Shown: positions 16,812 to 24,549 of the stretch, piece by piece
Position numbering within the stretch: the first letter of the stretch is position 1
Layout: the number at the start of each line of letters is the position of its first letter
DNA from: CANGTU01 sp046336655
Lineage (GTDB): Bacteria > Bacteroidota > Bacteroidia > Flavobacteriales_D > Sanyastnellaceae
Assembly (NCBI GenBank): GCA_046336655.1
Contig: JBKDGH010000178.1
Location: 1 to 33,473, forward strand
Direction: 5' to 3'
Length of the DNA stretch: 33,473 nucleotides
Notes under the pieces: generated by a model
Databases searched by the model: none
What the model saw: only the letters and a program-made list of their open reading frames with translations
What the model was told of the DNA's origin: nothing
Made by a program: the position numbers and the translations under genes

Positions 16812-18158
16812 ATGGGTAAAAAACTACTCCTCCAGCACGACCACATACCCGGCATTCACACCCTGAGTGTGTACCGCGACAATGGCGGCTATTCGGCCCT
16901 CCGCAAGGCATTGGGCTCAATGACTCCCGAGCAGATCGTGGAGGAAGTCAAGACTTCCGGTCTCCGTGGCCGCGGTGGTGCAGGCTTCCCTACAGGCATG
17001 AAATGGAGCTTTCTGGCAAAGCCTCCCGGAGTGCCCCGTTACGTGGTGTGCAATGCGGATGAATCAGAGCCGGGTACGTTCAAAGACCGATACCTGATGG
17101 AGCGTATTCCCCATCTGCTCATTGAAGGTATGATCCTGAGCAGCTACGCGCTGGGAGCCAACACGTCCTACATCTATATCCGCGGAGAATATTATTACAT
17201 AGCGAATATTCTGGAGCGCGCCATTGCCGAGGCCTATCAGGCTGGTCTTCTGGGAAAGAATATTCTTGGCAGCGGTTTCGATTGTGACCTGTATGTACAG
17301 GTTGGCGCAGGAGCATACATCTGCGGGGAAGAAACCGCTCTGCTGGAATCGCTGGAAGGCAAGCGCGGCAATCCTCGCATCAAGCCGCCATTCCCTGCGG
17401 TGGCCGGACTATACGGCTGTCCAACCGTGGTCAACAACGTAGAAACAATTGCTGCGGTAGTGCCCATTGTCAACGACGGTGGCGCCGCCTATGCCGCAAT
17501 TGGCGTGGGACGCAGCACGGGCACCAAGCTCATCTCCGCCTCAGGCCATATCAACAAGCCGGGCGTCTACGAAATCGAACTCGGCGTACCGGTAGAAGAA
17601 TTCATTTATTCCGAGGAATACTGCGGTGGTATCCGCAACGGACGGAAGATGAAGGCCGTGGTGGCGGGAGGTTCATCCGTTCCCATTCTGCCCACTGACC
17701 TTATCCTGAAAACAGCCAACGGCGAACCGCGTCTGATGACGTACGAAAGCCTCGCCGATGGCGGCTTTGCCACAGGCACGATGCTCGGATCAGGCGGATT
17801 TATTGTAATGGATGAAGACACCAGTATTGTAAAAAATCTCTGGAACTTTACGCGTTTCTATCACCACGAGAGCTGCGGACAGTGCAGTCCGTGCCGCGAA
17901 GGAACCGGCTGGATGGAAAAAATCCTGCACAAGATCCTCGACGGCCACGGCACACTGGCGGATGTCGATCTGCTGTGGGATATCCAGAGCAAGATTGAAG
18001 GGAAGACCATTTGTCCGCTCGGCGATGCCGCCGCATGGCCTGTAGACAGCTCGATCCGCCATTTCAGCAGCGAGTTTGAAGAATACGTTTCAAACCCTTC
18101 AGGAATTAGAGACGTTCATCATTACTTTAGGGTGAATAATTTAATTGAAATGCAATAA
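16812..18158 (+). CDS. nuoF: NADH-quinone oxidoreductase subunit F (NADH/FMN, cluster N3)
   Basis: This 448-residue subunit binds NADH and FMN and feeds electrons into complex I. The Gly-rich loop GRGGAGFPTGMKWS starts near residue 53. Cluster N3 ligands are Cys355, Cys358 and Cys361 (ESCGQCSPCREG) plus Cys401 (TICPLGDAAAW). The body is ordinary up to about EFEEYVSNP. The final 20 or so residues (from GIRDVHHYF on) do not resemble the usual NuoF tail as I remember it, and GC drops from 65% (18001-18060) to 28% (18101-18157) by hand count. The tail therefore seems to belong to the AT-rich segment downstream. All catalytic residues lie before this point, so function should be intact. The TAA stop shares one base with the next ATG. 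Confidence 0.97.
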   Translation: MGKKLLLQHDHIPGIHTLSVYRDNGGYSALRKALGSMTPEQIVEEVKTSGLRGRGGAGFPTGMKWSFLAKPPGVPRYVVCNADESEPGTFKDRYLMERIPHLLIEGMILSSYALGANTSYIYIRGEYYYIANILERAIAEAYQAGLLGKNILGSGFDCDLYVQVGAGAYICGEETALLESLEGKRGNPRIKPPFPAVAGLYGCPTVVNNVETIAAVVPIVNDGGAAYAAIGVGRSTGTKLISASGHINKPGVYEIELGVPVEEFIYSEEYCGGIRNGRKMKAVVAGGSSVPILPTDLILKTANGEPRLMTYESLADGGFATGTMLGSGGFIVMDEDTSIVKNLWNFTRFYHHESCGQCSPCREGTGWMEKILHKILDGHGTLADVDLLWDIQSKIEGKTICPLGDAAAWPVDSSIRHFSSEFEEYVSNPSGIRDVHHYFRVNNLIEMQ

Positions 18159-18772
18159 TGGATGTTGTAGTAGATACATATGCCAGAGTTCTTATTGCTA
18201 TACTGGGTTTCATTGCACCAACTGTAACCTTGATTTGGTCTTTCCTTCAAGATGGAATCCGTCTATACGAAAAAAGGATACGAGAAGAAGAATCCAATCT
18301 AGAACTAATAAGCAAAGATTATCAATCAATGAAAGAAGCTATCTCAAAAAGCTTGAGCAGTAATGATGAAAATTTTCAAAGAAAATTGAATGATCTATTT
18401 AATCCCGAAGAAGACAGAAAAAACGCCAAACACAGAATCGAAAAACTTAATAAAATAATTTATCGACTGAACATTAAATATCAAATCAAATATGTTTTCT
18501 CTTTTCTACTCCTTTCGCTGTCATTCGCAATGTGTTTGCAGTACTGCATCGGAGAATTCGGCTTAAGAGTTTTGAAGATCCCCTACTATTACTTATACAT
18601 TTCGGCCTTTTCGATACTTAGTGTCCTCTTCGCATTTCTAGCAGTCAAACGAATCTGGGAGTTTCTCTGTCTAATCATCGAAACCAAGGAAAATATCGAG
18701 GAAAATAAAGCCAAAGAAGCTGAAGGAACACCCATTAGGAAAAAGAACCTTATTAAACCGATTGTGCCATGA
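18158..18772 (+). CDS. Unrecognised membrane protein with coiled coil, inserted between nuoF and nuoG
   Basis: I do not recognise this 204-residue protein. It has a hydrophobic helix at about residues 8-30. A long, highly charged helical stretch at about 32-105 (for example RLYEKRIREEESNLELISKDY) probably forms a coiled coil. Two further hydrophobic segments lie at about 110-130 and 140-165, and the tail is Lys/Glu-rich. It is thus probably an inner-membrane protein with three helices. Its ATG overlaps the nuoF stop by one base, and its TGA overlaps the next gene's ATG (ATGA). Hand-counted 60-base samples are 25-32% GC, against 60% in nuoG. It is not a complex I subunit known to me. Expression should follow nuoF through translational coupling. 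Recent transfer is likely. Confidence 0.75.
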   Translation: MDVVVDTYARVLIAILGFIAPTVTLIWSFLQDGIRLYEKRIREEESNLELISKDYQSMKEAISKSLSSNDENFQRKLNDLFNPEEDRKNAKHRIEKLNKIIYRLNIKYQIKYVFSFLLLSLSFAMCLQYCIGEFGLRVLKIPYYYLYISAFSILSVLFAFLAVKRIWEFLCLIIETKENIEENKAKEAEGTPIRKKNLIKPIVP

Positions 18773-19128
18773 GCGAGTTTAAGGTGAGAAATATCCAAAC
18801 CTACAACACAATCAAGATTGACGGAGGTTGGTCATGGGCAATAAAAGATCCCCCGCCTTCTGGCGAATTGGTTATGATCAACAATTTTAGCTTAGATGAA
18901 AATGACCCTGCTATGAGTCAATTCAGAGAGGTTTATCAGGAATTAATTAAAATAAGACTTAAATCATTGATTGAAAACAAATTTGTTGAGCTTAGGAACC
19001 CCATTAGAATCATAGAATCCCAGGGTCAGAACATTTTATTGTGTGACGTTTCAATCGCAGGAACCGACATTGCACAATATTTCAACGACTTTAAAGGGTT
19101 AACAAAAGAATCGAATACCCATGCCTAG
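18769..19128 (+). CDS. Unrecognised small soluble protein, inserted between nuoF and nuoG
   Basis: I do not recognise this 119-residue protein. It has no signal peptide and no membrane segment, so it should be cytosolic. The N-terminal half is beta-like with aromatic residues (IKIDGGWSWAIKDPPPSG), the middle is a likely helix (FREVYQELIKIRLKSLIENKF), and the end returns to strands (ILLCDVSIAGTDIAQYF). It overlaps the upstream membrane-protein gene by four bases (ATGA), and its last eight bases overlap the start of nuoG (ATGCCTAG). Its AT-rich composition matches the upstream gene and not nuoG. The pair is best read as one cassette in which a soluble protein may act with or control the membrane protein; that is inference. 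Confidence 0.72.
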   Translation: MSEFKVRNIQTYNTIKIDGGWSWAIKDPPPSGELVMINNFSLDENDPAMSQFREVYQELIKIRLKSLIENKFVELRNPIRIIESQGQNILLCDVSIAGTDIAQYFNDFKGLTKESNTHA

Positions 19129-20134
19129 AGTCACGATTGACGGAATTTCGATTGAAGTACCCGAGGGTACTACTATCCTGAATGCGGCGCGCATGATCGG
19201 TGGTGACATCGTACCACCAGCGATGTGCTATTACTCCAAGCTGAAAACCAGCGGAGGTTACTGCCGCACCTGCATCGTAAAAGTGACCAAAGGATCTGAA
19301 AAGGATCCCCGTCCGATGCCCAAGCCGGTAGCTTCATGCCGCACTACAGTAATGGATGGTATGGAGGTGCAAAACATCACATCCCCCGAGGTGCTCGAAG
19401 CCCGCGCGGGTGTGGTGGAATTCCTCCTGCTCAACCATCCGCTGGATTGTCCGGTATGCGACCAGGCCGGTGAATGTCACCTGCAGGACCTCGCTTACGA
19501 AAACGGAAAGGCGGCAACGCGCTATGAATTCAAGCGCCGCGAGTTTGAGAAAATTGACATCGGCGATAAGGTGCAGCTGCACATGACGCGATGCATCCTC
19601 TGCTACCGCTGTGTGAAAGTAGCTGATCAGCTCACTGATGGCCGCGTTCATGGTGTCATCAACCGCGGTGATGTGGCCGAAATTTCCACCTACATCCAGA
19701 ATGCCATCGAAAACGATTTCTCCGGAAACGTGATCGATGTGTGTCCGGTGGGTGCCCTTACTGACAAGACATTCCGCTTTAAAAGCCGGGTGTGGTATAC
19801 GAAACCAGTGGACGCGCATTGTGAGTGTAAGAAATGCAGCGGCAAGGTTCGTCTGTGGTATAAAGGCGAAGAGGTATTGCGTGTGACTGCCCGCAAGGAC
19901 CAATACGGCGAGGTGGAAGACTGGATCTGCAACGAGTGCCGTTTTGATAAAAAGAAAACCAGCGACTGGGTGATTGAAGGCCCCACGAAAGTGGCGCGTC
20001 ACTCGGTGATTTCAGCCAACCATTACGAAAGCATCAAGGCGCTGAAAGCCTCGATTGAGCGTCAGAAAAAAGCACTTCCGCATGGCACCAAGGTTACTCT
20101 TGGTCACGGTGCACTCGACCCTAACAACCCCTGA
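19121..20134 (+). CDS. nuoG: NADH-quinone oxidoreductase subunit G, short form
   Basis: This peripheral-arm subunit carries several iron-sulfur clusters. The 2Fe-2S ligands are Cys36, Cys48, Cys51 and Cys73. The H-x3-C-x2-C-x5-C motif (HPLDCPVCDQAGEC) marks cluster N4. RCILCYRC with the later VCPVGAL marks N5. A further Cys-rich domain (CECKKC ... ICNEC) resembles the Fe4S4 part of the molybdopterin enzymes. The protein stops at 337 residues, whereas the Escherichia coli type has about 900; the whole molybdopterin-like domain is absent. I recall similarly short NuoG proteins from Flavobacteriia, so this is probably lineage-normal and not a truncation. It overlaps the preceding foreign gene by eight bases. 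Confidence 0.95.
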   Translation: MPRVTIDGISIEVPEGTTILNAARMIGGDIVPPAMCYYSKLKTSGGYCRTCIVKVTKGSEKDPRPMPKPVASCRTTVMDGMEVQNITSPEVLEARAGVVEFLLLNHPLDCPVCDQAGECHLQDLAYENGKAATRYEFKRREFEKIDIGDKVQLHMTRCILCYRCVKVADQLTDGRVHGVINRGDVAEISTYIQNAIENDFSGNVIDVCPVGALTDKTFRFKSRVWYTKPVDAHCECKKCSGKVRLWYKGEEVLRVTARKDQYGEVEDWICNECRFDKKKTSDWVIEGPTKVARHSVISANHYESIKALKASIERQKKALPHGTKVTLGHGALDPNNP

Positions 20135-20142
20135 ACCTGCAC

Positions 20143-21174
20143 ATGGATCCAATCATTCTGTATAAAATAATTCTGGCCGTGGTGGTATTTGCAGTGTCGC
20201 TGGGCATTGCAGCCTACATGACCTGGGGTGAGCGGAAAATTGCCGCTATTCTTCAGGACCGTGTCGGACCGAACCGCGCCGGACCTCTTGGTCTTCTTCA
20301 GCCAATTGCTGACGGTCTGAAAATGATCTTCAAGGAAGAATTCATTCCAAGGCAGTCCAACAAATGGCTGTTCATTCTCGGACCTTCATTCTTCATGCTC
20401 ACGGCCTGCATGACAGGTGCCGTGATTCCATGGGGAAGCGGGCTGACCATTGACGGCACCTATTATCCGCTTCAGGTAACAGACATCAACATCGGTTTGC
20501 TGTATCTGCTCGGTGTAGTCTCTATTGGCGTATATGGAATCATGATCGGCGGATGGGCATCGAACAACAAGTACGCGCTGCTCGGTGCATTGCGCGCGTC
20601 TTCGCAGATGATCTCCTATGAAATTGCGATGGGTCTTTCGCTGATTGCGCTTGTGATGACTACCGGCACGCTGAGTCTTGCAGAGATCGCCCAGCAGCAG
20701 GATGCGGGACTCGCCAATGTGGTGTATCAGCCACTGGGCTTCATCATCTTCATGATATGTGCATTTGCTGAAACGAACCGCGCGCCATTTGACCTCCCGG
20801 AATCTGAGTCTGAACTTGTGGGAGGATTCCATACCGAATACAGTTCGATGAAGCTTGGCTTCTTCCTCTTTGCGGAATACATCAACATGTTCATCTCCTC
20901 TGCGGTGATGGCCACGCTGTATTTCGGAGGATACAATTTCCCGTTCCAGCACGAACTCGGACTCGAAGGCAACACATTGGCCATCGTGCAAGCACTGGTG
21001 CTGATGGGCAAGATTCTCATCTTCATATTCATATTCATGTGGGTGCGTTGGACACTTCCACGATTCCGCTACGACCAACTGATGAACCTCGGTTGGAAAG
21101 TGCTGCTGCCACTCGCACTCGCGAATATTTTTATCACCGGACTGGTCATGTATTTCACCGGTAAACTTGGATAA
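20143..21174 (+). CDS. nuoH: NADH-quinone oxidoreductase subunit H
   Basis: This 343-residue membrane subunit (ND1) forms the entry of the quinone channel and contacts the peripheral arm. About eight hydrophobic helices can be seen. Family signatures are ERKIAAILQDRVGPNRAGP near the N-terminus and the loop AETNRAPFDLPESESELV-GGFHTEYSS. Its length is normal. It begins eight bases after the nuoG stop and ends two bases before nuoI. Confidence 0.98.
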   Translation: MDPIILYKIILAVVVFAVSLGIAAYMTWGERKIAAILQDRVGPNRAGPLGLLQPIADGLKMIFKEEFIPRQSNKWLFILGPSFFMLTACMTGAVIPWGSGLTIDGTYYPLQVTDINIGLLYLLGVVSIGVYGIMIGGWASNNKYALLGALRASSQMISYEIAMGLSLIALVMTTGTLSLAEIAQQQDAGLANVVYQPLGFIIFMICAFAETNRAPFDLPESESELVGGFHTEYSSMKLGFFLFAEYINMFISSAVMATLYFGGYNFPFQHELGLEGNTLAIVQALVLMGKILIFIFIFMWVRWTLPRFRYDQLMNLGWKVLLPLALANIFITGLVMYFTGKLG

Positions 21175-21176
21175 CC

Positions 21177-21770
21177 ATGATGCTGACAAACCGAGCCAAA
21201 CAAGTTGCACAGCGCGAGCTCACGTGGAGTGAAAAACTCTACTTCCCTGCGATACTCAAAGGGATGCTGATTACGCTGACGCACATCTTCAAGCGTACAC
21301 CTACGATCAAATACCCTGAACAGAAGCGCGACATCGCTCCTGTATACCGCGGACAACACGTGCTTAAGCGCGATGAATCGGGAGCAGAGCGCTGCACTGC
21401 GTGCGGACTCTGTGCAGTAGCCTGTCCGGCCGAAGCCATCACCATGGAAGCTGCAGAGCGCAAGAAGGGAGAGGAAGGGCTTTACCGCGAGGAGAAATAC
21501 GCCGCGATTTACGAAATCAATATGCTGCGCTGCATCTTCTGCGGGCTGTGCGAAGAGGCATGCCCGAAAGAAGCCATCTTCCTCACAGACCGCATTGTTC
21601 CGAGCTCATTCACCCGCGGTGAAGAGATTTTCGGAAAAGACAAACTGGTGGAGCCAGCAGGTCAGCCGGTAGACGTCACCAAGCGTCAGACACCCGAAGT
21701 GCTTGAGTTCAAAAAAGACAAGCGCCACTACCACAATCAAACCCATACTGATCGTCTCCTCTCACGATGA
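21177..21770 (+). CDS. nuoI: NADH-quinone oxidoreductase subunit I (2 x 4Fe-4S)
   Basis: This 197-residue ferredoxin-like subunit holds clusters N6a and N6b and relays electrons to NuoB. Two CxxCxxCxxxCP motifs are present: CTACGLCAVACPAEAI and CIFCGLCEEACPKEAI. A second ATG follows directly after the first, so the start may be three bases later. The stop overlaps the nuoJ start by four bases (ATGA). Confidence 0.97.
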   Translation: MMLTNRAKQVAQRELTWSEKLYFPAILKGMLITLTHIFKRTPTIKYPEQKRDIAPVYRGQHVLKRDESGAERCTACGLCAVACPAEAITMEAAERKKGEEGLYREEKYAAIYEINMLRCIFCGLCEEACPKEAIFLTDRIVPSSFTRGEEIFGKDKLVEPAGQPVDVTKRQTPEVLEFKKDKRHYHNQTHTDRLLSR

Positions 21771-22270
21771 TAACTGAATACCTATTTTGGTTTCTCGCTT
21801 TCGTAGCGGTGTTTGGCGGACTCGCCACCATCCTCTCGAGAAATCCGGTACACAGTGTGCTGTACCTCATACTGACATTCTTTTCGATTGCCGGACATTA
21901 CCTCCTGCTCAACGCACAGTTTCTGGCTGCGGTGCACATTATCGTATATGCCGGGGCAATCATGGTACTCTTTCTCTATGTAATCATGATGCTTAATCTG
22001 AACCGCATTGACGAAGAAAAGCGCACGGCATGGAGTCGCCTGCTCAGCGCGGTTGCTGCCGGAATTCTCATGCTCGTGCTGGTTGGTGTGATTCGCGGCG
22101 GAGCGGAGTCCGCGCAGGTTGCAGAAGACTCGCTGCAAATCGGACTCGTAGAAAACCTCGGTCAGGTATTGTACCGTGACTTCCTCCTTCCTTTTGAACT
22201 GGCCTCCGTGCTGTTTCTCGGAGCAATGGTAGGAGCAGTATTCCTCTCCAAAAAAGAACTCAATTCCTGA
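21767..22270 (+). CDS. nuoJ: NADH-quinone oxidoreductase subunit J
   Basis: This 167-residue membrane subunit (ND6) has five hydrophobic helices. The segment IVYAGAIMVLFLYVIMMLNL is the conserved third helix of the family, which contains the pi-bulge involved in coupling. The last helix (ASVLFLGAMVGAVFLSKKEL) ends in a short charged tail. Overlap with nuoI and 21 bases to nuoK place it within the operon. Confidence 0.96.
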   Translation: MITEYLFWFLAFVAVFGGLATILSRNPVHSVLYLILTFFSIAGHYLLLNAQFLAAVHIIVYAGAIMVLFLYVIMMLNLNRIDEEKRTAWSRLLSAVAAGILMLVLVGVIRGGAESAQVAEDSLQIGLVENLGQVLYRDFLLPFELASVLFLGAMVGAVFLSKKELNS

Positions 22271-22291
22271 TTTGAAAATCTGTAAGGAACT

Positions 22292-22609
22292 ATGGAATTA
22301 TATCCCGGCATAACGATTGAACACTATCTGGTACTGAGCCTGGTGCTGTTCTGTCTGGGCATCTTCGGCATCCTCTACCGCCGCAATGCCATCCTGATGT
22401 TCATGTGTGTGGAACTCATGCTCAATGCATCAAACCTCGCGTTGGTAGCCTTTTCCAGAATGTGGGGCGATACGGGCGGACAGGTGTTCGTATTCTTCAT
22501 CATGGTGGTTGCGGCTGCGGAAGTTGCAGTCGGACTCGCGATACTCATGCTGCTTTACCGCAACATGGGAACCACACAAACCGATGTGCTCAATAAACTG
22601 AAGTGGTAA
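22292..22609 (+). CDS. nuoK: NADH-quinone oxidoreductase subunit K
   Basis: This 105-residue membrane subunit (ND4L) has three helices. The family signature MCVELMLNASNLALVAF carries the conserved membrane Glu, and a second acidic residue lies in the last helix (AAAEVAVGLAILMLLYR). Both belong to the proton path. The size is typical. nuoL follows after ten bases. Confidence 0.97.
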   Translation: MELYPGITIEHYLVLSLVLFCLGIFGILYRRNAILMFMCVELMLNASNLALVAFSRMWGDTGGQVFVFFIMVVAAAEVAVGLAILMLLYRNMGTTQTDVLNKLKW

Positions 22610-22619
22610 TCTGACGATC

Positions 22620-24515
22620 ATGGAAAGACTAGTCACCCTCATTCCGCTATTTCCGCTCGCCGGGTTTTTATACATCACTTTCTTCAGCAAGGGCCTTTCG
22701 AAAAATTTCGTCGGTAGTGTTGGCGCAGGTGCTATTCTGCTCTCATTCATCACCTCTATCCTCGTGTTCACTACACAACTGCACGGTGACAACGCGAGTA
22801 TTGTGAAGGCTTTCGAATGGATTCACGCCGGCAGCTTCAGTGTAGACATTGCTTTTGTGGTCGATCCGCTCAGCACAATCTATCTGTTGTTTATCACCGG
22901 TGTGGCGTTCCTCATACATGTGTACTCCATTGGTTATATGCATGACGACGAAGGCTTCAGCCGGTTTTTCGCATACCTCAATCTGTTTGTATTCTTCATG
23001 CTCATTCTGGTGCTCGGCGACAGCTACCTCACCATGTTCGTAGGCTGGGAAGGCGTGGGGCTGTGCTCTTACATGCTGATCGGATTCTGGTATAAGGACA
23101 TGCGCAACAACGATGCGGCTAAAAAGGCATTCATCGTGAACCGCATCGGCGACCTGGGATTTATTCTCGGAATGACGCTGATCTTTGTGTACTGCGGCAG
23201 TCTGAGCTTCGGAGACCTCTACCTCACTGGATCTGACATTTCAGGTCTGAGTGGAAATGTGGCCACAGCAGCAGCTATCCTTCTCTTTGTAGGTGCGATG
23301 GGTAAAAGCGCCCAGATCCCTTTGCATACCTGGCTGCCGGATGCAATGGCCGGACCGACTCCGGTATCTGCGCTTATCCACGCGGCCACAATGGTCACTG
23401 CCGGTATCTACATGGTGGCACGGAGCAGCGCGCTGTTTGAAATGAGTGAAACCGCTTCGGGTGTGGTCGTGATTGCAGGGATGCTGACTGCGCTTCTGGG
23501 AGCCACCATCGCTCTTACACAGAATGACATCAAGAAAGTACTTGCATACTCTACGGTGAGCCAACTCGGATTCATGTTCGTGGCCCTCGGAATGGGTGCC
23601 TATACCATTGCTGTATTTCACGTAATCACTCACGCTTTCTTTAAGGCACTGCTCTTCCTTGGTTCAGGCTCCGTGATCCATGCGATGGGCGGTGAACAGG
23701 ATATCCGACGCATGGGCGGACTGAAGCAGCACATGCCGGTGACCTACTGGACATTCCTGATCGGCACAATTGCCATCAGCGGAATTTTCCCATTCGCCGG
23801 ATTCTTCTCAAAGGATCAGATTCTCGCTCATGCACTCGAGCACAACATCCCCGTGTTTGTACTGCTGATGCTAGCCTCCATGGGAACAGCATTCTATATG
23901 TTCCGCATGTTCTACCTCACATTCCACGGAAAATTCCGTGGTACTCATGAGCAGGAGCACCATCTGCATGAATCACCCAAAGTGATGACCATGCCGCTTG
24001 TGGTGCTGGCGATCCTCTCCACAGTGGGTGGATTCATCGGCTTCCCGCATGCCATCGGCGAGTCAATCGGCATTCACCATTGGCTGGATCATTTCCTCGA
24101 AGACTCTGTGGTTACAGCATACAGCTCACTGTCGGCAAGTACAGAAGTCATTCTAGCACTCGTGGCTATGGGCGCTGCAGCCGGCATGATTTACTATGCA
24201 TACACCATCTACGTCAAGCGCAACACCCGCGCACTTGAAGACGATGAAGTGGAAGGCGGATTGCACCGCTTGTTTGCGAACAAGTACTGGATCGATGAAT
24301 TGTATGATGCAATTATCCGCAGGCCTGTTGATGCGCTCGGAGCATGGTTTGGAAAACTGGTGGAGCCACGCATGATCGATGGTGCCGTGGAAGGCTCCGG
24401 ACGTTTTACCAAATGGTCGGGCGATGCCATCCGTGTCATCCAGAGCGGATCGATTTCCACATATATCCTCGCCATTGTAGCCGGAGTAATTGCGATGCTC
24501 ATCTGGCTGAACTGA
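22620..24515 (+). CDS. nuoL: NADH-quinone oxidoreductase subunit L (antiporter-like)
   Basis: This 631-residue distal proton-pumping subunit (ND5) has many hydrophobic helices. Key antiporter-family features are the Glu in FVGWEGVGLCSYMLIGFWY, the Lys in MGKSAQIPLHTWLPDAM, and AGPTPVSALIHAATMVTAG. The C-terminal part includes the long amphipathic lateral-helix region that ends in a final membrane anchor (ILAIVAGVIAMLIWL). Its length is normal. nuoM follows after 34 bases. Confidence 0.98.
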   Translation: MERLVTLIPLFPLAGFLYITFFSKGLSKNFVGSVGAGAILLSFITSILVFTTQLHGDNASIVKAFEWIHAGSFSVDIAFVVDPLSTIYLLFITGVAFLIHVYSIGYMHDDEGFSRFFAYLNLFVFFMLILVLGDSYLTMFVGWEGVGLCSYMLIGFWYKDMRNNDAAKKAFIVNRIGDLGFILGMTLIFVYCGSLSFGDLYLTGSDISGLSGNVATAAAILLFVGAMGKSAQIPLHTWLPDAMAGPTPVSALIHAATMVTAGIYMVARSSALFEMSETASGVVVIAGMLTALLGATIALTQNDIKKVLAYSTVSQLGFMFVALGMGAYTIAVFHVITHAFFKALLFLGSGSVIHAMGGEQDIRRMGGLKQHMPVTYWTFLIGTIAISGIFPFAGFFSKDQILAHALEHNIPVFVLLMLASMGTAFYMFRMFYLTFHGKFRGTHEQEHHLHESPKVMTMPLVVLAILSTVGGFIGFPHAIGESIGIHHWLDHFLEDSVVTAYSSLSASTEVILALVAMGAAAGMIYYAYTIYVKRNTRALEDDEVEGGLHRLFANKYWIDELYDAIIRRPVDALGAWFGKLVEPRMIDGAVEGSGRFTKWSGDAIRVIQSGSISTYILAIVAGVIAMLIWLN

Positions 24516-24549
24516 ACCATTCACTGACACGGAACACGAACTACCACTG

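Noticed and set aside
18081..19118. GAATAC at both edges of the AT-rich cassette (18081-18086 and 19113-19118) as a target-site duplication
   Set aside because: Six bases shared between two short edge regions can easily arise by chance, and deleting between them would not restore a sensible nuoF end.
19334..20002. Minus-strand open frame (222 codons) opposite nuoG
   Set aside because: The plus strand codes for the cluster motifs of NuoG; the minus frame shows no motif of its own.
20386..21210. Long minus-strand open frame (274 codons) opposite nuoH
   Set aside because: It lies over the well-supported nuoH gene; its translation is rich in His and Arg with no recognisable domain, as expected of a shadow frame.
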